Assembly (NCBI GenBank): GCA_002412925.1
Contig: DHVZ01000046.1
Coordinates: 85,703-136,040 of the forward strand
Direction of reading: 5' to 3'
DNA: 50,338 nt
From: Anaerolineales bacterium UBA5195
GTDB taxonomy: Bacteria; Chloroflexota; Anaerolineae; Anaerolineales; Villigracilaceae
Part shown: positions 15,530 to 23,876 of the stretch, in pieces
Numbering within the stretch: position 1 is the stretch's first letter
How the letters are laid out: every line of letters starts with the position of its first letter
Translations under genes and position numbers: made by a program
The notes under the pieces: generated by a model
The model's database searches: none
What the model was told of the DNA's origin: nothing
Seen by the model: the letters and a program-made list of their open reading frames with translations, nothing else

Positions 15530-15772
15530 ATGGACTATGGGATGATTGGAAAAATCGAGAAAGCCAAGCGCTATGCCGAAGACCGTAAACGTTTTCGATT
15601 CAACAAGTTCGAGGTAACCTTTCGTGGCGATAATAACGATCACCTGGTCAGCTTTGCAGATGGGAAATTTGGTTGTGATTGCGAGTTCTTCATCACACAC
15701 CAGCGCTGTGGGCACACCATGGCACTTGAAATCCTGTTCAAAGAGATGATCCCCACCCCTGAGCAAGTGTAA
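15530..15772 (+). CDS. Small SWIM zinc-finger protein
   Basis: This 80-residue protein carries one recognisable unit, a SWIM zinc-binding motif: Cys49, Cys51, Cys60 and His62 (CDC-x8-CGH). SWIM motifs are usually add-ons of larger DNA-, RNA- or protein-binding proteins such as Snf2 helicases and transposases. Here the motif stands alone behind a basic N-terminus (KAKRYAEDRKRFRFNK). The ribosome binding site is AAAGGAGA. The gene is monocistronic with its own terminator and an elaborate leader. Function is unknown. Binding of nucleic acid or a partner protein is the likely role. Confidence 0.8.
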   Translation: MDYGMIGKIEKAKRYAEDRKRFRFNKFEVTFRGDNNDHLVSFADGKFGCDCEFFITHQRCGHTMALEILFKEMIPTPEQV

Positions 15773-15797
15773 AAACAATCGAATAGGACGGTAATTT

Positions 15798-15836
15798 AGA
15801 CCCTAAAGGTATTAAAAGCCTTTAGGGTCTTATTTT
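15798..15836 (+). terminator. Terminator of the SWIM gene
   Basis: A perfect 12-bp stem (15798-15809 with 15819-15830; AGACCCTAAAGG) is followed by TATTTTT. Confidence 0.85.
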
Positions 15837-15841
15837 TCAGG

Positions 15842-15847
15842 TACAAT
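15842..15847 (+). promoter_or_regulatory. -10 box for a leaderless L,D-transpeptidase transcript
   Basis: TACAAT lies 7 nt before the ATG at 15855, and no Shine-Dalgarno sequence is present. Transcription would start at the initiation codon. The -35 region overlaps the preceding terminator and is poor. Confidence 0.4.
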
Positions 15848-15854
15848 ACGGGCT

Positions 15855-16940
15855 ATGTCTTCAAAAATTTCCCGCCGTGATTTTCTCAAACTGACCGGGT
15901 CCGCTTTCGGCAGCGTTGCCCTTTCTCCCTACCTCCCGCCGCTGGATGAATTTGCCGATGGGCAGCTAGTGCGCGTGACCAGCAATGGAAATGAAGGGAG
16001 AGGCATCCCGGTTTACAGCAGGCCGGCTGACGGCTTAAGCGACCCCAACAGTATCGTCGTATCGATGGTCAAGCTCGATAACCTGTTGAATGTGTACGAA
16101 GAAGTCAATTCTGGAACACCGGGTTATAATCCGGTCTGGTACCGCGTTTGGGGGGGGTTTGTGCATCGGGCGAGAATGCAAAAAGTTCAATATATCTACA
16201 ACCAGCCGGCAAAATCCATTCGCGAGGAAGGACAGCTGGCCGAAATAACCGTTCCATATACACAATCGCTCCGGCTGGTGGGCAAGGAATGGCAGCAACT
16301 TTACCGCCTGTATTACACCACCATCCACTGGGTCAAGGGCGTCGACGAAGGCCCCGACGGCCAGCCCTGGTACCGGATACTCGATGAATTGCTCGATATC
16401 ACTTACCACGCCCCGGCCAGCCACCTGCGCCTGATCCCCGACGAGGAACTGACCCCCATCTCCCCGGGAGTCCCTTTCGAGAAAAAACGCATCGAAATTT
16501 CTCTCCAGACTCAACAACTGATTTGTTTCGAATACGATGAGCCGGTTTTTACAACGGTCATCTCCTCGGGCCGCGTCAACAGCAGTCCCGGCCCCAACGG
16601 CATCCCGACGCGCACTCCGGCAGGGAAATATAATGTGATGGTCAAAATGCCATCCAAACACATGGGCGGCGGCGACCTGGCGCAAGCCGCCGACATCGAA
16701 GCCTACCAACTGCCCGGCGTCGCCTGGACAACCTTCTTCACCCGCCAGGGACATGCCTTCCATGGCACCTACTGGCACGACAACTTTGGCGTTCCGATGA
16801 GCAGCGGCTGCATCAACATGCGTACCGAGGAGGCCAAATGGCTCTTCCGCTGGACTCTGCCGCTCGCCTCAGCTGACCAAATCAACCCTTTGACGTTGGA
16901 CAAAAAGGGTTTCGGCACGTCTGTGATTATCTTCGACTAA
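15855..16940 (+). CDS. Tat-exported L,D-transpeptidase (YkuD domain)
   Basis: This 361-residue exported enzyme has a twin-arginine signal (SRRDFLK at 6-12, then a hydrophobic run) and a C-terminal YkuD domain (about 210-340). The YkuD active site is seen as His303 and SSGCIN with nucleophile Cys319. Most relatives have SHGC. L,D-transpeptidases form 3-3 cross-links in peptidoglycan or attach proteins to it. The region 37-190 resembles SH3-like wall-binding modules, but this is a guess from its spacing. Anaerolineae cell walls are poorly studied, so the target is uncertain. A methyltransferase gene starts 1 nt after its stop. Confidence 0.85.
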   Translation: MSSKISRRDFLKLTGSAFGSVALSPYLPPLDEFADGQLVRVTSNGNEGRGIPVYSRPADGLSDPNSIVVSMVKLDNLLNVYEEVNSGTPGYNPVWYRVWGGFVHRARMQKVQYIYNQPAKSIREEGQLAEITVPYTQSLRLVGKEWQQLYRLYYTTIHWVKGVDEGPDGQPWYRILDELLDITYHAPASHLRLIPDEELTPISPGVPFEKKRIEISLQTQQLICFEYDEPVFTTVISSGRVNSSPGPNGIPTRTPAGKYNVMVKMPSKHMGGGDLAQAADIEAYQLPGVAWTTFFTRQGHAFHGTYWHDNFGVPMSSGCINMRTEEAKWLFRWTLPLASADQINPLTLDKKGFGTSVIIFD

Positions 16941-16941
16941 G

Positions 16942-18174
16942 ATGCCAGTCCTCCACTGGAACGGAAAAGACCAACCCGCCCCGCAGCCTGCTTCACTGAC
17001 CCTTGACTCGGTCATCCATCCCGATGGAGCAGGCTGGCCCGGCATTTCTCCCGAAAACAAACTTTTTCTTGGCGATAACCTTGCCATTATGGCGGCCCTC
17101 CTGCCCGAATACGAGGGTCGCGTTAATTTAATCTACGCTGACCCGCCGTTTTTCACCAACCGGCATTTCACCGCCCGGATTGGCCGCGGCGAAGACTCGC
17201 GCAAACCCCGCGAGTGGCAGCTCGCCCAAGGCTACGCCGACCATTGGGAGAATTTAGACGCTTACATCAACTTCCTTTATCAGCGGCTTCAACTGATGTA
17301 TGGGTTACTGGCTCCCGGCGGAACGCTCTATCTGCACCTTGACTGGCACGCCGATGCCTATGCCCGGCTGCTGCTCGATGAGATTTTTGGCGCAGAGTGC
17401 TTTCTCAACGAAATTATCTGGGCTTATCATGGCCCATCCCCAATTCGTTCGGCTTTCAACCGCAAACACGATACGATCCTGGTCTACACCAAAGGTTCAG
17501 ATTACACCTTCAATGCCGACGCCGTGCGGGTTCCATACGATCAGTCAACTGTCAAAACCTTTGCATCCTCAGCCAAGGCGGGTTTCGGAAAAATCCCCGA
17601 TCTGAAGCGCGGAAAAGTGCCCGAAGACTGGTGGTACTTCCCCGTGGTCGCCCGCCTGCACAACGAGCGGACAGGGTACCCCACGCAAAAACCGGAAGTC
17701 CTGCTCGAACGTATCATCCTGGCTTCATCCAATCCCGGCGACTTAGTGGCAGATTTTTTCTGTGGTTCCGGTACAACACCGCTGGTGGCCGCCCGCCACG
17801 GACGCCGTTTCCTCGCCAGCGACGTCACCTTCCGTGCCATTCACACGACCCGTGAAAGATTGCTGCGCGCCGAATGTCCGCCATTCAGCATACTGACAAC
17901 CGCGATCGCGCAGAGCAAACACGAAAAGGCAGGTTTTAGATTCCGCCTTTCTGATAACGAAATCACGCTCACAAGTTCCGAAGCCCCTGCATATTGGGAA
18001 GTTGATCCGGATTGGGACGGAAAAACCTTCCACAGCCTCGCCCAAGCTGTTTTGCCGCTGCGTTTTGGTGAGATCGCCCGATCCCTGCCTTTGCCAGATT
18101 TAAAACCCGGGCGCAGGATCTGCGTCCGGGCGGTGTCAACAGAAGGGGAACAACACCAAATTATCTTGAACTAA
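16942..18174 (+). CDS. Orphan DNA methyltransferase (N6-adenine/N4-cytosine, beta-type order)
   Basis: This 410-residue enzyme shows DPPF (67-70) before FCGSGTT (273-279), the order of beta-class amino-methyltransferases that modify adenine N6 or cytosine N4. A target-recognition region should lie between them (about 80-240). The C-terminal 100 residues extend beyond the catalytic fold. No restriction endonuclease gene adjoins it. It starts 1 nt after the L,D-transpeptidase stop, so they are co-transcribed. That is an odd pairing with no known link. A solitary regulatory or relic methyltransferase is the likely reading, and the recognition site is unknown. Confidence 0.87.
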   Translation: MPVLHWNGKDQPAPQPASLTLDSVIHPDGAGWPGISPENKLFLGDNLAIMAALLPEYEGRVNLIYADPPFFTNRHFTARIGRGEDSRKPREWQLAQGYADHWENLDAYINFLYQRLQLMYGLLAPGGTLYLHLDWHADAYARLLLDEIFGAECFLNEIIWAYHGPSPIRSAFNRKHDTILVYTKGSDYTFNADAVRVPYDQSTVKTFASSAKAGFGKIPDLKRGKVPEDWWYFPVVARLHNERTGYPTQKPEVLLERIILASSNPGDLVADFFCGSGTTPLVAARHGRRFLASDVTFRAIHTTRERLLRAECPPFSILTTAIAQSKHEKAGFRFRLSDNEITLTSSEAPAYWEVDPDWDGKTFHSLAQAVLPLRFGEIARSLPLPDLKPGRRICVRAVSTEGEQHQIILN

Positions 18175-18205
18175 AAACAGGATGGCGATGAGCCGTCCTG
18201 TTTTC
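18173..18205 (+). terminator. Terminator after the methyltransferase
   Basis: AAAACAGGA-T-GGC pairs with GCC-G-TCCTGTTTT (one mismatch) around GATGA, ending in a T-run. Confidence 0.75.
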
Positions 18206-18234
18206 TCAATTTCCTAATCTTCCAATTTACCAAC

Positions 18235-18894
18235 TCAAACATCCAGCCGGTAGCCTACTCCGCGGACGGTATGCAGGAAACGGGGGTGATCCGGGTCCAT
18301 TTCGATGGCGCGCCGCAGCCATGAGATGTGCACGTCCAGCGTGCGCGTGTCGCCGGTATAGTTCGTTTCCCAAACCTGCTTGAACAATTCCTCGCGCTCG
18401 ATCACCTCGCCGCGATGTTGGAGTAAGATTTGTAAAAGCATTGTCAGGCGTGGCGTCAGGCGGGCATTTTTCCCGAGGCACTTCACCCGGCGATGTTCAA
18501 TATCCAACCGGATCGGTCCCGCATGGAGGACGTTTGCGCCGTCCCCTGGCAGGAGCGGTTTGATGCGGTTGACCAGTTTCTGGACAGTAAAAGGCAGGTT
18601 GAGGACTGCATCTGCGGCAGATTTATCCACAACCTTCCCAGCTTCAAGGATCAGGATGATCGGCAAATGCTCGTCCTGCTTCTCTCGCAGGGATTGGCAA
18701 ATCCGCACACCCGTGGAGCCCAGGGAAGCGGCATTCACGACCATAACATCTGGCCCGGCTTCATCCAGACTCAGCAAGGCCTCACTGCCATTCGAAACAA
18801 CTGTCATAGCAAAGCCCTTCTTCTGCAATTGAGATGCAAAAGAAGGACGATCAGCCTTTTTTCCTTCGATGATCAAGACACTAGCGTTCGTCAT
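18235..18894 (-). CDS. OmpR-type regulator with a degenerate receiver
   Basis: This 219-residue protein has a receiver fold (5-115) and a winged-helix DNA-binding domain (124-219, ending HTVRGVGYRLDV). The receiver has lost its phosphorylation site. The usual Asp is Asn54 (VVNAASLG), the acidic pair is Glu10-Gly11, the Thr/Ser switch is Glu84, and the conserved Lys is Leu100 (LNLPF). It should therefore act without phosphotransfer, like other atypical OmpR regulators. No kinase gene adjoins it. The ATG at 18894 gives canonical numbering. A GTG three codons earlier is possible. Targets are unknown. Confidence 0.85.
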   Translation of the reverse strand: MTNASVLIIEGKKADRPSFASQLQKKGFAMTVVSNGSEALLSLDEAGPDVMVVNAASLGSTGVRICQSLREKQDEHLPIILILEAGKVVDKSAADAVLNLPFTVQKLVNRIKPLLPGDGANVLHAGPIRLDIEHRRVKCLGKNARLTPRLTMLLQILLQHRGEVIEREELFKQVWETNYTGDTRTLDVHISWLRRAIEMDPDHPRFLHTVRGVGYRLDV

Positions 18895-19003
18895 TTTCCT
18901 CACTACCTGGGCGAACTCTAAGGCTGGTGAGCGGCTCCCCTGATGAAAAAGAGAGAATAATTACCTTAAAGAAAACTCTGCCGCCAGCCAACCCGGTAAA
19001 GTC

Positions 19004-19034
19004 ATTATACACCAATCTTAACAAATCGTATCAA
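19004..19034 (-). promoter_or_regulatory. Possible promoter of the atypical regulator
   Basis: On the minus strand TTGATA (19029-19034) and a perfect TATAAT (19004-19009) are 19 nt apart, which is wide. The leader would be about 105 nt. Confidence 0.45.
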
Positions 19035-19106
19035 GATTCGGGACATAGTACATTGTACCTACGAAAAACTTGAAAGGCTTCAAGCGTATCAGTAACCCAA
19101 AGAGGA

Positions 19107-19340
19107 TCATTTTTTCAAGAAGCGTCCAAGCAGGTTAAGCAAGATGGTCAGCAGGACCGAAACCAGGATGGAGCTGGTCAATGGGAAATAAAATGAGCCG
19201 TGCTGACCTTCGATCCGGATGTCGCCTGGCAGGCGGCCTAACGGCAGGCCAAATTTCCCGGCAAGAAAAATCGCCCCACCGACGAACAACAGGGCCATCC
19301 CGGCGAGCATAATATAGCGACCAAGGTTTTCCATATTCAT
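19107..19340 (-). CDS. DUF2905 family small membrane protein
   Basis: This 77-residue protein has two hydrophobic segments separated by the family signature GRLPGDIRIEG and FYFPLTSSIL. It ends with the basic tail GRFLKK. DUF2905 proteins have no known function and often sit beside ruvB, as here (57 nt downstream of ruvB). AAGG seven bases before the ATG at 19340 favours this start over an in-frame ATG at 19376. A link with RuvB function has not been shown to my knowledge. Confidence 0.85.
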   Translation of the reverse strand: MNMENLGRYIMLAGMALLFVGGAIFLAGKFGLPLGRLPGDIRIEGQHGSFYFPLTSSILVSVLLTILLNLLGRFLKK

Positions 19341-19397
19341 TGAAGCGCCTTCGGCTTCGGGTTTCGAGAAGCCCAACCCATCGCCCAGGGCGAAATA

Positions 19398-20450
19398 TCA
19401 CAGCAGGCGCGGCTGCTCCCTATTTTCGGGATAAGGGATGCCAAGGTGCTCATACGCCGAGCGCGTGGCGATCCGTCCCTGTGGAGTGCGGTCGAGGAAA
19501 CCCATCTGTAACAGGTAGGGTTCGACCACGTCCATGATCGTGTCGGCTTCTTCGCTGATGGCCGCAGCGATGGTGTTCAACCCCACCGGCCCGCCGCCAA
19601 ATTTCTCGATGATCGCCCGGAGCACGCGGCGGTCGACATCATCGAGACCGAGCGGGTCGACTTGCAGTAAATCCAGCGCGCTGGAGGCGATGTCGTGGGT
19701 GACGACACCATTTCCGCGCACCTGGGCAAAGTCGCGCACACGGCGCAGCAGGCGCAGGGCAATTCGGGGTGTGCCGCGCGCGCGGCGGGCAACTTCGTTG
19801 ATTCCCTCCTCGTCAGCGGTCACCTTAAGCATCCCAACCGCGCGGGAGACGATTTTGCGCATGGCCGGTTCGTCGTAGTAATCGAGCCGGTAAACGGCCC
19901 CAAACCTGGCGCGCAGGGGCGCGGTCACGAGCGCGAGGCGGGTGGTAGCGCCCACAACAGAAAAATGGGGTAATTTGAGTCGAATCGAGCGCGCCGAAGG
20001 TCCCTTGCCAATGATAATGTCGAGGGCAAAGTCCTCCATCGCGGGGTAGAGCACCTCTTCCACCGCCCTGCCAAGGCGATGAATCTCGTCAATGAAGAGG
20101 ACATCGCCCGCGCGCAGATTGGTCAGGATGGCTGCCAGGTCACCAGCGCGCTCGATCGCCGGGCCCGAGGTGGTTTTGATATTGACCTCCATCTCGTTGG
20201 CCAGCACGTTCGCCAGCGTCGTCTTCCCAAGGCCCGGCGGGCCATAAAACAGGACATGGTCGAGCGCCTCGCCGCGCTGGCGGGCCGCCGCAATCAAAAT
20301 CGCCAGGTTTTCCTTGACCTGATCCTGCCCGATCAAATCATTCAATTTATGGGGACGCAGGGTGTTATCCACGCGGTCATCGGGCCTGGCTTCGGGGTCG
20401 AGCGGACGGTCACGCCCTGGGCGGGGCGCTGGGGTTTTCGAGTCAGTCAT
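19398..20450 (-). CDS. ruvB: Holliday junction branch migration ATPase RuvB
   Basis: This 350-residue AAA+ motor drives branch migration of Holliday junctions with RuvA. Walker A is GPPGLGKTT, Walker B is LFIDEIHRL, the sensor region is VGATTRLALVTAPLRARFG, and the arginine-bearing GTPRIALRLLRRVRDFA and C-terminal winged helix (RTPQGRIAT) are present. The N-terminal 25 residues are Pro/Arg/Asp-rich and less conserved. ruvA and ruvC are not adjacent. Only DUF2905 follows. The gene is divergent from the GntR regulator. Confidence 0.97.
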   Translation of the reverse strand: MTDSKTPAPRPGRDRPLDPEARPDDRVDNTLRPHKLNDLIGQDQVKENLAILIAAARQRGEALDHVLFYGPPGLGKTTLANVLANEMEVNIKTTSGPAIERAGDLAAILTNLRAGDVLFIDEIHRLGRAVEEVLYPAMEDFALDIIIGKGPSARSIRLKLPHFSVVGATTRLALVTAPLRARFGAVYRLDYYDEPAMRKIVSRAVGMLKVTADEEGINEVARRARGTPRIALRLLRRVRDFAQVRGNGVVTHDIASSALDLLQVDPLGLDDVDRRVLRAIIEKFGGGPVGLNTIAAAISEEADTIMDVVEPYLLQMGFLDRTPQGRIATRSAYEHLGIPYPENREQPRLL

Positions 20451-20520
20451 AAAACAATTATACCGTGAGGCAGGAGCAGAACCACTTTCTCACATATCCA
20501 AAATATGACAAAAATCATGC

Positions 20521-20549
20521 TTGACTCTGGTCTTAGAAAATGATATTCT
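20521..20549 (+). promoter_or_regulatory. Promoter of the GntR-cyanophycinase operon
   Basis: TTGACT (20521-20526), 17 nt, then TATTCT (20544-20549). The start point should fall inside the palindrome at 20551-20575. Confidence 0.6.
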
Positions 20550-20550
20550 T

Positions 20551-20575
20551 GATATTAGATATTATATCTAATATC
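20551..20575. promoter_or_regulatory. Palindromic operator of the GntR regulator
   Basis: GATATTAGATAT and its exact reverse complement flank a single T, giving a 25-bp dyad just downstream of the -10 box. TAATATC is repeated once more after it (20576-20582). The position fits autorepression by the FCD-type regulator encoded next. Confidence 0.7.
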
Positions 20576-20596
20576 TAATATCAAAGGACGAGCCTC

Positions 20597-21280
20597 ATGT
20601 TCCCACCCGAATCTGCAAATCACAAGCAACTTCGCAACCTTGTCGCCGATCAAATCCGCGCCGCCATCCTGGAGGGCCGCTTCAAGCCCGGCGCATGGCT
20701 GCGCCAGGAAAAAGTGGCCCAGGAATTGGGTGTCAGTCAGATGCCCGTTCGTGAGGCATTAAAAGAACTGGCCGCCGAGGGGCTGATCGAGCATGTCCCC
20801 TATCGCGGCGTGCGGGTAATCGAGTTCAGCTATGAGGATGTCGCCGATTTATATGATCACCGCGCCTTTCTCGAAGGACGCGCTGCCGGGGTTGCCGCGG
20901 CAAATATCACCACCGGAGAAATCGCCGAACTGAAACAACTGCAGCAAGAAATGGAGCAAAACCTGGCTCCTGAAAAATTAGCCCAGTACCGTGATTTGAA
21001 CCGCCGCTTCCACCACATCATTTTTAACGCCAGCCGCCGCGAATACCTGATTCGGACATTAACGCAGATGTGGGCAGCCTTCCCAACCATGCTGACCGGG
21101 AATTTTGCTGCGACAGCCGCGAACCCACTTCCTGAGCGCGACAACCCGGATATTTATGAGCACCATGCGCTGATCGAGGCGCTGGAAAATCATGACACCA
21201 CCGAAGCCGAGCGCGCCTTGAAGGCGCACATCCTGGCCACCGGGCAGCAGTTGGTGGCTTCACTCAAAGGGAATAAATGA
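20597..21280 (+). CDS. GntR-family regulator, FadR/FCD subfamily
   Basis: This 227-residue regulator has an N-terminal winged helix (about 12-80, with LRQEKVAQELGVSQMPVREAL) and an all-helical FCD ligand domain (about 90-220). His and Asp/Asn residues typical of a metal-binding pocket are present in the FCD part (DLNRRFHHIIF, EHHALIEALENHD). The ribosome binding site is AAAGGA. Its stop overlaps the cyanophycinase start (ATGA), so the two are translated together. The effector is unknown. An amino or carboxylic acid from cyanophycin breakdown would fit the setting. Confidence 0.92.
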   Translation: MFPPESANHKQLRNLVADQIRAAILEGRFKPGAWLRQEKVAQELGVSQMPVREALKELAAEGLIEHVPYRGVRVIEFSYEDVADLYDHRAFLEGRAAGVAAANITTGEIAELKQLQQEMEQNLAPEKLAQYRDLNRRFHHIIFNASRREYLIRTLTQMWAAFPTMLTGNFAATAANPLPERDNPDIYEHHALIEALENHDTTEAERALKAHILATGQQLVASLKGNK

Positions 21281-22083
21281 AAACCTTGATGGCGATTGGC
21301 GGGGCAATCAATCGGAAGAACCCGGAAGTGTTGCGGGAATTCGTCCGCCGCACCGGGGGAAGTGCCGCGCGTATCGTCATCCTGCCACAGGCTTCGGCCC
21401 TGGCAAAGACAGGCAAGGATTACGCTAACTTGTTCCTTTCGCTGGGAGTCCGATCGGCCAAAGTGCTGGAATACCGTCGCAGGCAGGAGGCCGGAAGCAA
21501 GGCGCAGGTTCAAATGCTGCGCGAGGCCAGCGGAATTTTTATCACTGGTGGCAACCAGATGCGGCTCTCCGCCCTGTTTGGCGGGACTGCGCTGGAGAAA
21601 GAATTACAAGATGCCTACCAACGCGGCTGCCTGATCGGCGGAACAAGCGCCGGGGCGGCGATTTTATCGAAAGTGATGATCGCTTATGGAAAAGATGGCC
21701 CAACTCCCCGCGAGCGGATTGTCCAGCTTGCTCCCGGTTTGGGTTTCACTGACAAATTTGTTTTCGATATGCATTTCCGCCAGCGCGACCGGCTGGGACG
21801 TTTAATCTATTCTGTCGCAACGAACCCGGGCATTCTGGGCATTGGCGTGGACGAGGATACCGCAGCCATCATCGAAGATGATGTATCCGTTTGGGCTTGT
21901 GGTTCAGGGGGAATAACCATCGTTGATGGAAGCCAGATTTCCAGCTCAGATGTGGCTGAAATCGAGAAAGGAGGCCCGGTAGCCGTATCCGTTTTGAACC
22001 TTCATGTGTTGACCAAGGATTGTTGTTATAATCGGGAGACGCGCGCAGCGCTCATCCCGGAGAAAGTGCTCCTGACCGAATAG
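21277..22083 (+). CDS. cphB: Cyanophycinase (cytosolic)
   Basis: This 268-residue serine hydrolase of the peptidase S51 family lacks any signal peptide. Cyanophycinases cut cyanophycin (poly-Asp with Arg side chains) to beta-Asp-Arg dipeptides. It has the nucleophile motif GTSAGA with Ser124, GGNQ (91-94), DMHFRQRDRLGRL with His166, Arg170, Arg172 and Arg175, and Glu193 in GVDEDTA. One difference from the classical DQHF motif is Met165 for Gln. It overlaps the GntR gene by 4 nt and is followed by a peptide importer, so it may act on imported beta-aspartyl peptides rather than on a stored polymer. Confidence 0.87.
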   Translation: MKTLMAIGGAINRKNPEVLREFVRRTGGSAARIVILPQASALAKTGKDYANLFLSLGVRSAKVLEYRRRQEAGSKAQVQMLREASGIFITGGNQMRLSALFGGTALEKELQDAYQRGCLIGGTSAGAAILSKVMIAYGKDGPTPRERIVQLAPGLGFTDKFVFDMHFRQRDRLGRLIYSVATNPGILGIGVDEDTAAIIEDDVSVWACGSGGITIVDGSQISSSDVAEIEKGGPVAVSVLNLHVLTKDCCYNRETRAALIPEKVLLTE

Positions 22084-22123
22084 GAGCCAGCCTGTTATTT
22101 CAGAAATCTCCAAGGAGAAGAGC

Positions 22124-23857
22124 ATGAAATCCCTGAAAATCCTGTTATTTGTTTTCCTGGCAGTCGCCCTGCTGCTCGCGGCCTGCGGCGGCCCGGTTAC
22201 CACCGCCCAGCCGGCCCAACCTGCCGCCCCCGAAGCGCCAGCCCAGCCCGCCGCACCTGAAGCCCCCGCCATTGACCCAAATGCACCGGTCATGGGCGGA
22301 ACGGTCATCGTGGGTACCTCACAAGAACCCACCTCGCTGAGTCCATTACTGGCTTCCGCCACCATCGACGACTCGATCAGCGCCTTCTTCTCGGAAGGCC
22401 TGGTGGGTTTTGACGCCAGCGGCACGTATATCCCGGTGCTGGCCGAAGCCCTGCCCACCGTCAGCGCTGATGGCCTGACCCTGAACTACAAAATCAAGCC
22501 CGGCCTGAAATTTTCGAATGGCGACCCGGTGGCCTGCGCCGATGTCCAGTTCACCAAAGACGCGATCACTTCAGATCTTTCCGGGGCGAGCACCACTGGC
22601 TACAAGGACATCACCTCCATCGAGTGTCCCGATGACCTGACCGTGGTGGTCAAGATGGCGAAAGTCTTTGCCCCTTACCTGAACCTGTTCACGTATATCA
22701 TCCCGCGCGCCGCTGGCGACTTGGCCACGATGGACAAATGGGAATATAACCGCGCGCCGATCGGCACCGGCCCCTGGATTGTCCAGGAATGGCAGGCGGG
22801 TGATCATATTACCCTGGTCAAGAACCCCAATTACCGCGAAGCTGGCAAGCCCTATCTTGACAGCGTGATCATCAAAATCCTGCCCAGCCGCGAAGTGGGC
22901 ATGCAACTGCTCGGCACCGGTGAAATCACCACCCTGTGGGATCTGACCGAAGCGGACTTCCCGACCCTGGCCAAGATGGAGGGCGTCACCTATGCGGGTG
23001 CTTACTACGGCTCTGGCGAAAATGAACTCCTGGTCTTCAACCTGGCTGACCCGAAGGTCGATGCCCCGGCTGACCCCGCGCAGGCTCCCCATCCGGTTTT
23101 GTACGATCTGAAAGTCCGCCAGGCCATCCAATACGCCATCGACAAGCAAGCCATCGTCGATACCCTGCTGTATGGGAATGTCAAAGTCGGCACGACCATC
23201 CTGCCCACCGGCACTTTCGCCTGCCCGCAGCCCGAAACCGAATTCAACCTGGACAAAGCCAAAGCCCTGCTCGATGAGGCTGGCTGGAAACCCGGCGCCG
23301 ATGGCATCCGCGAAAAGAACGGTGTCCGCATGAGCCTGAAGATTTCGACCACCACCGGCAACCAACTTCGTGAGCAGACCGAACAGGTCCTGGTCGAAAT
23401 GCTCAAGGCCGCTGGCATCGAACTGGTCATCGACAACGTCCCATCTGATGTTCTCTTTGCTGGCTGGGATGCCAATGGCATGCGCAAACACGGCAAATAC
23501 GACATCCTGCTTTACACCACCGGCCCTGGCAATGACCCCGATAGCGGCTTGTTCGCCAACTACCACAGCGCCCGCATCCCCGTCAAAGAGAATGACGGCG
23601 CTGGCAACAACTTCTCGCGCTACATCAATGCCGATGTCGACAAAGCCATCGATGAGGCTTCCGCAACCACGGATATCGCCAAACGCAAGGAGCTGTACTG
23701 CCAGGCTGCCACGCAAATCAACCAGGATATCCCGCGCGTTTTCCTGTACGAACGGCTTCTAATCAACGGCTACCGCGCGAATTTGCAGAACTTCAAAGTC
23801 TCCTCCAGCTTCGTCGATTTCACCATCGATTCCCAGAATTGGTGGCTGAAACCGTAA
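22124..23857 (+). CDS. ABC importer substrate-binding lipoprotein, oligopeptide family (SBP_bac_5)
   Basis: This 577-residue exported lipoprotein has a lipobox LLLAACGG with Cys21. A Pro/Ala-rich linker containing a repeated QPAAPEAPA unit follows, then a family 5 solute-binding domain (about 55-550). The family binds di- and oligopeptides, nickel or sugars. The neighbouring cyanophycinases suggest a peptide, perhaps a beta-aspartyl dipeptide, but this is inference. AAGGAG precedes the ATG. The two permease genes follow after a hairpin. Confidence 0.92.
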   Translation: MKSLKILLFVFLAVALLLAACGGPVTTAQPAQPAAPEAPAQPAAPEAPAIDPNAPVMGGTVIVGTSQEPTSLSPLLASATIDDSISAFFSEGLVGFDASGTYIPVLAEALPTVSADGLTLNYKIKPGLKFSNGDPVACADVQFTKDAITSDLSGASTTGYKDITSIECPDDLTVVVKMAKVFAPYLNLFTYIIPRAAGDLATMDKWEYNRAPIGTGPWIVQEWQAGDHITLVKNPNYREAGKPYLDSVIIKILPSREVGMQLLGTGEITTLWDLTEADFPTLAKMEGVTYAGAYYGSGENELLVFNLADPKVDAPADPAQAPHPVLYDLKVRQAIQYAIDKQAIVDTLLYGNVKVGTTILPTGTFACPQPETEFNLDKAKALLDEAGWKPGADGIREKNGVRMSLKISTTTGNQLREQTEQVLVEMLKAAGIELVIDNVPSDVLFAGWDANGMRKHGKYDILLYTTGPGNDPDSGLFANYHSARIPVKENDGAGNNFSRYINADVDKAIDEASATTDIAKRKELYCQAATQINQDIPRVFLYERLLINGYRANLQNFKVSSSFVDFTIDSQNWWLKP

Positions 23858-23876
23858 GTTCCAGCCCTGACAACCG

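Noticed and set aside
22571..23716. Open frame of 381 codons on the minus strand
   Set aside because: It lies opposite the peptide-binding lipoprotein, which has a lipobox and family similarity. The antisense product has no recognisable motif.
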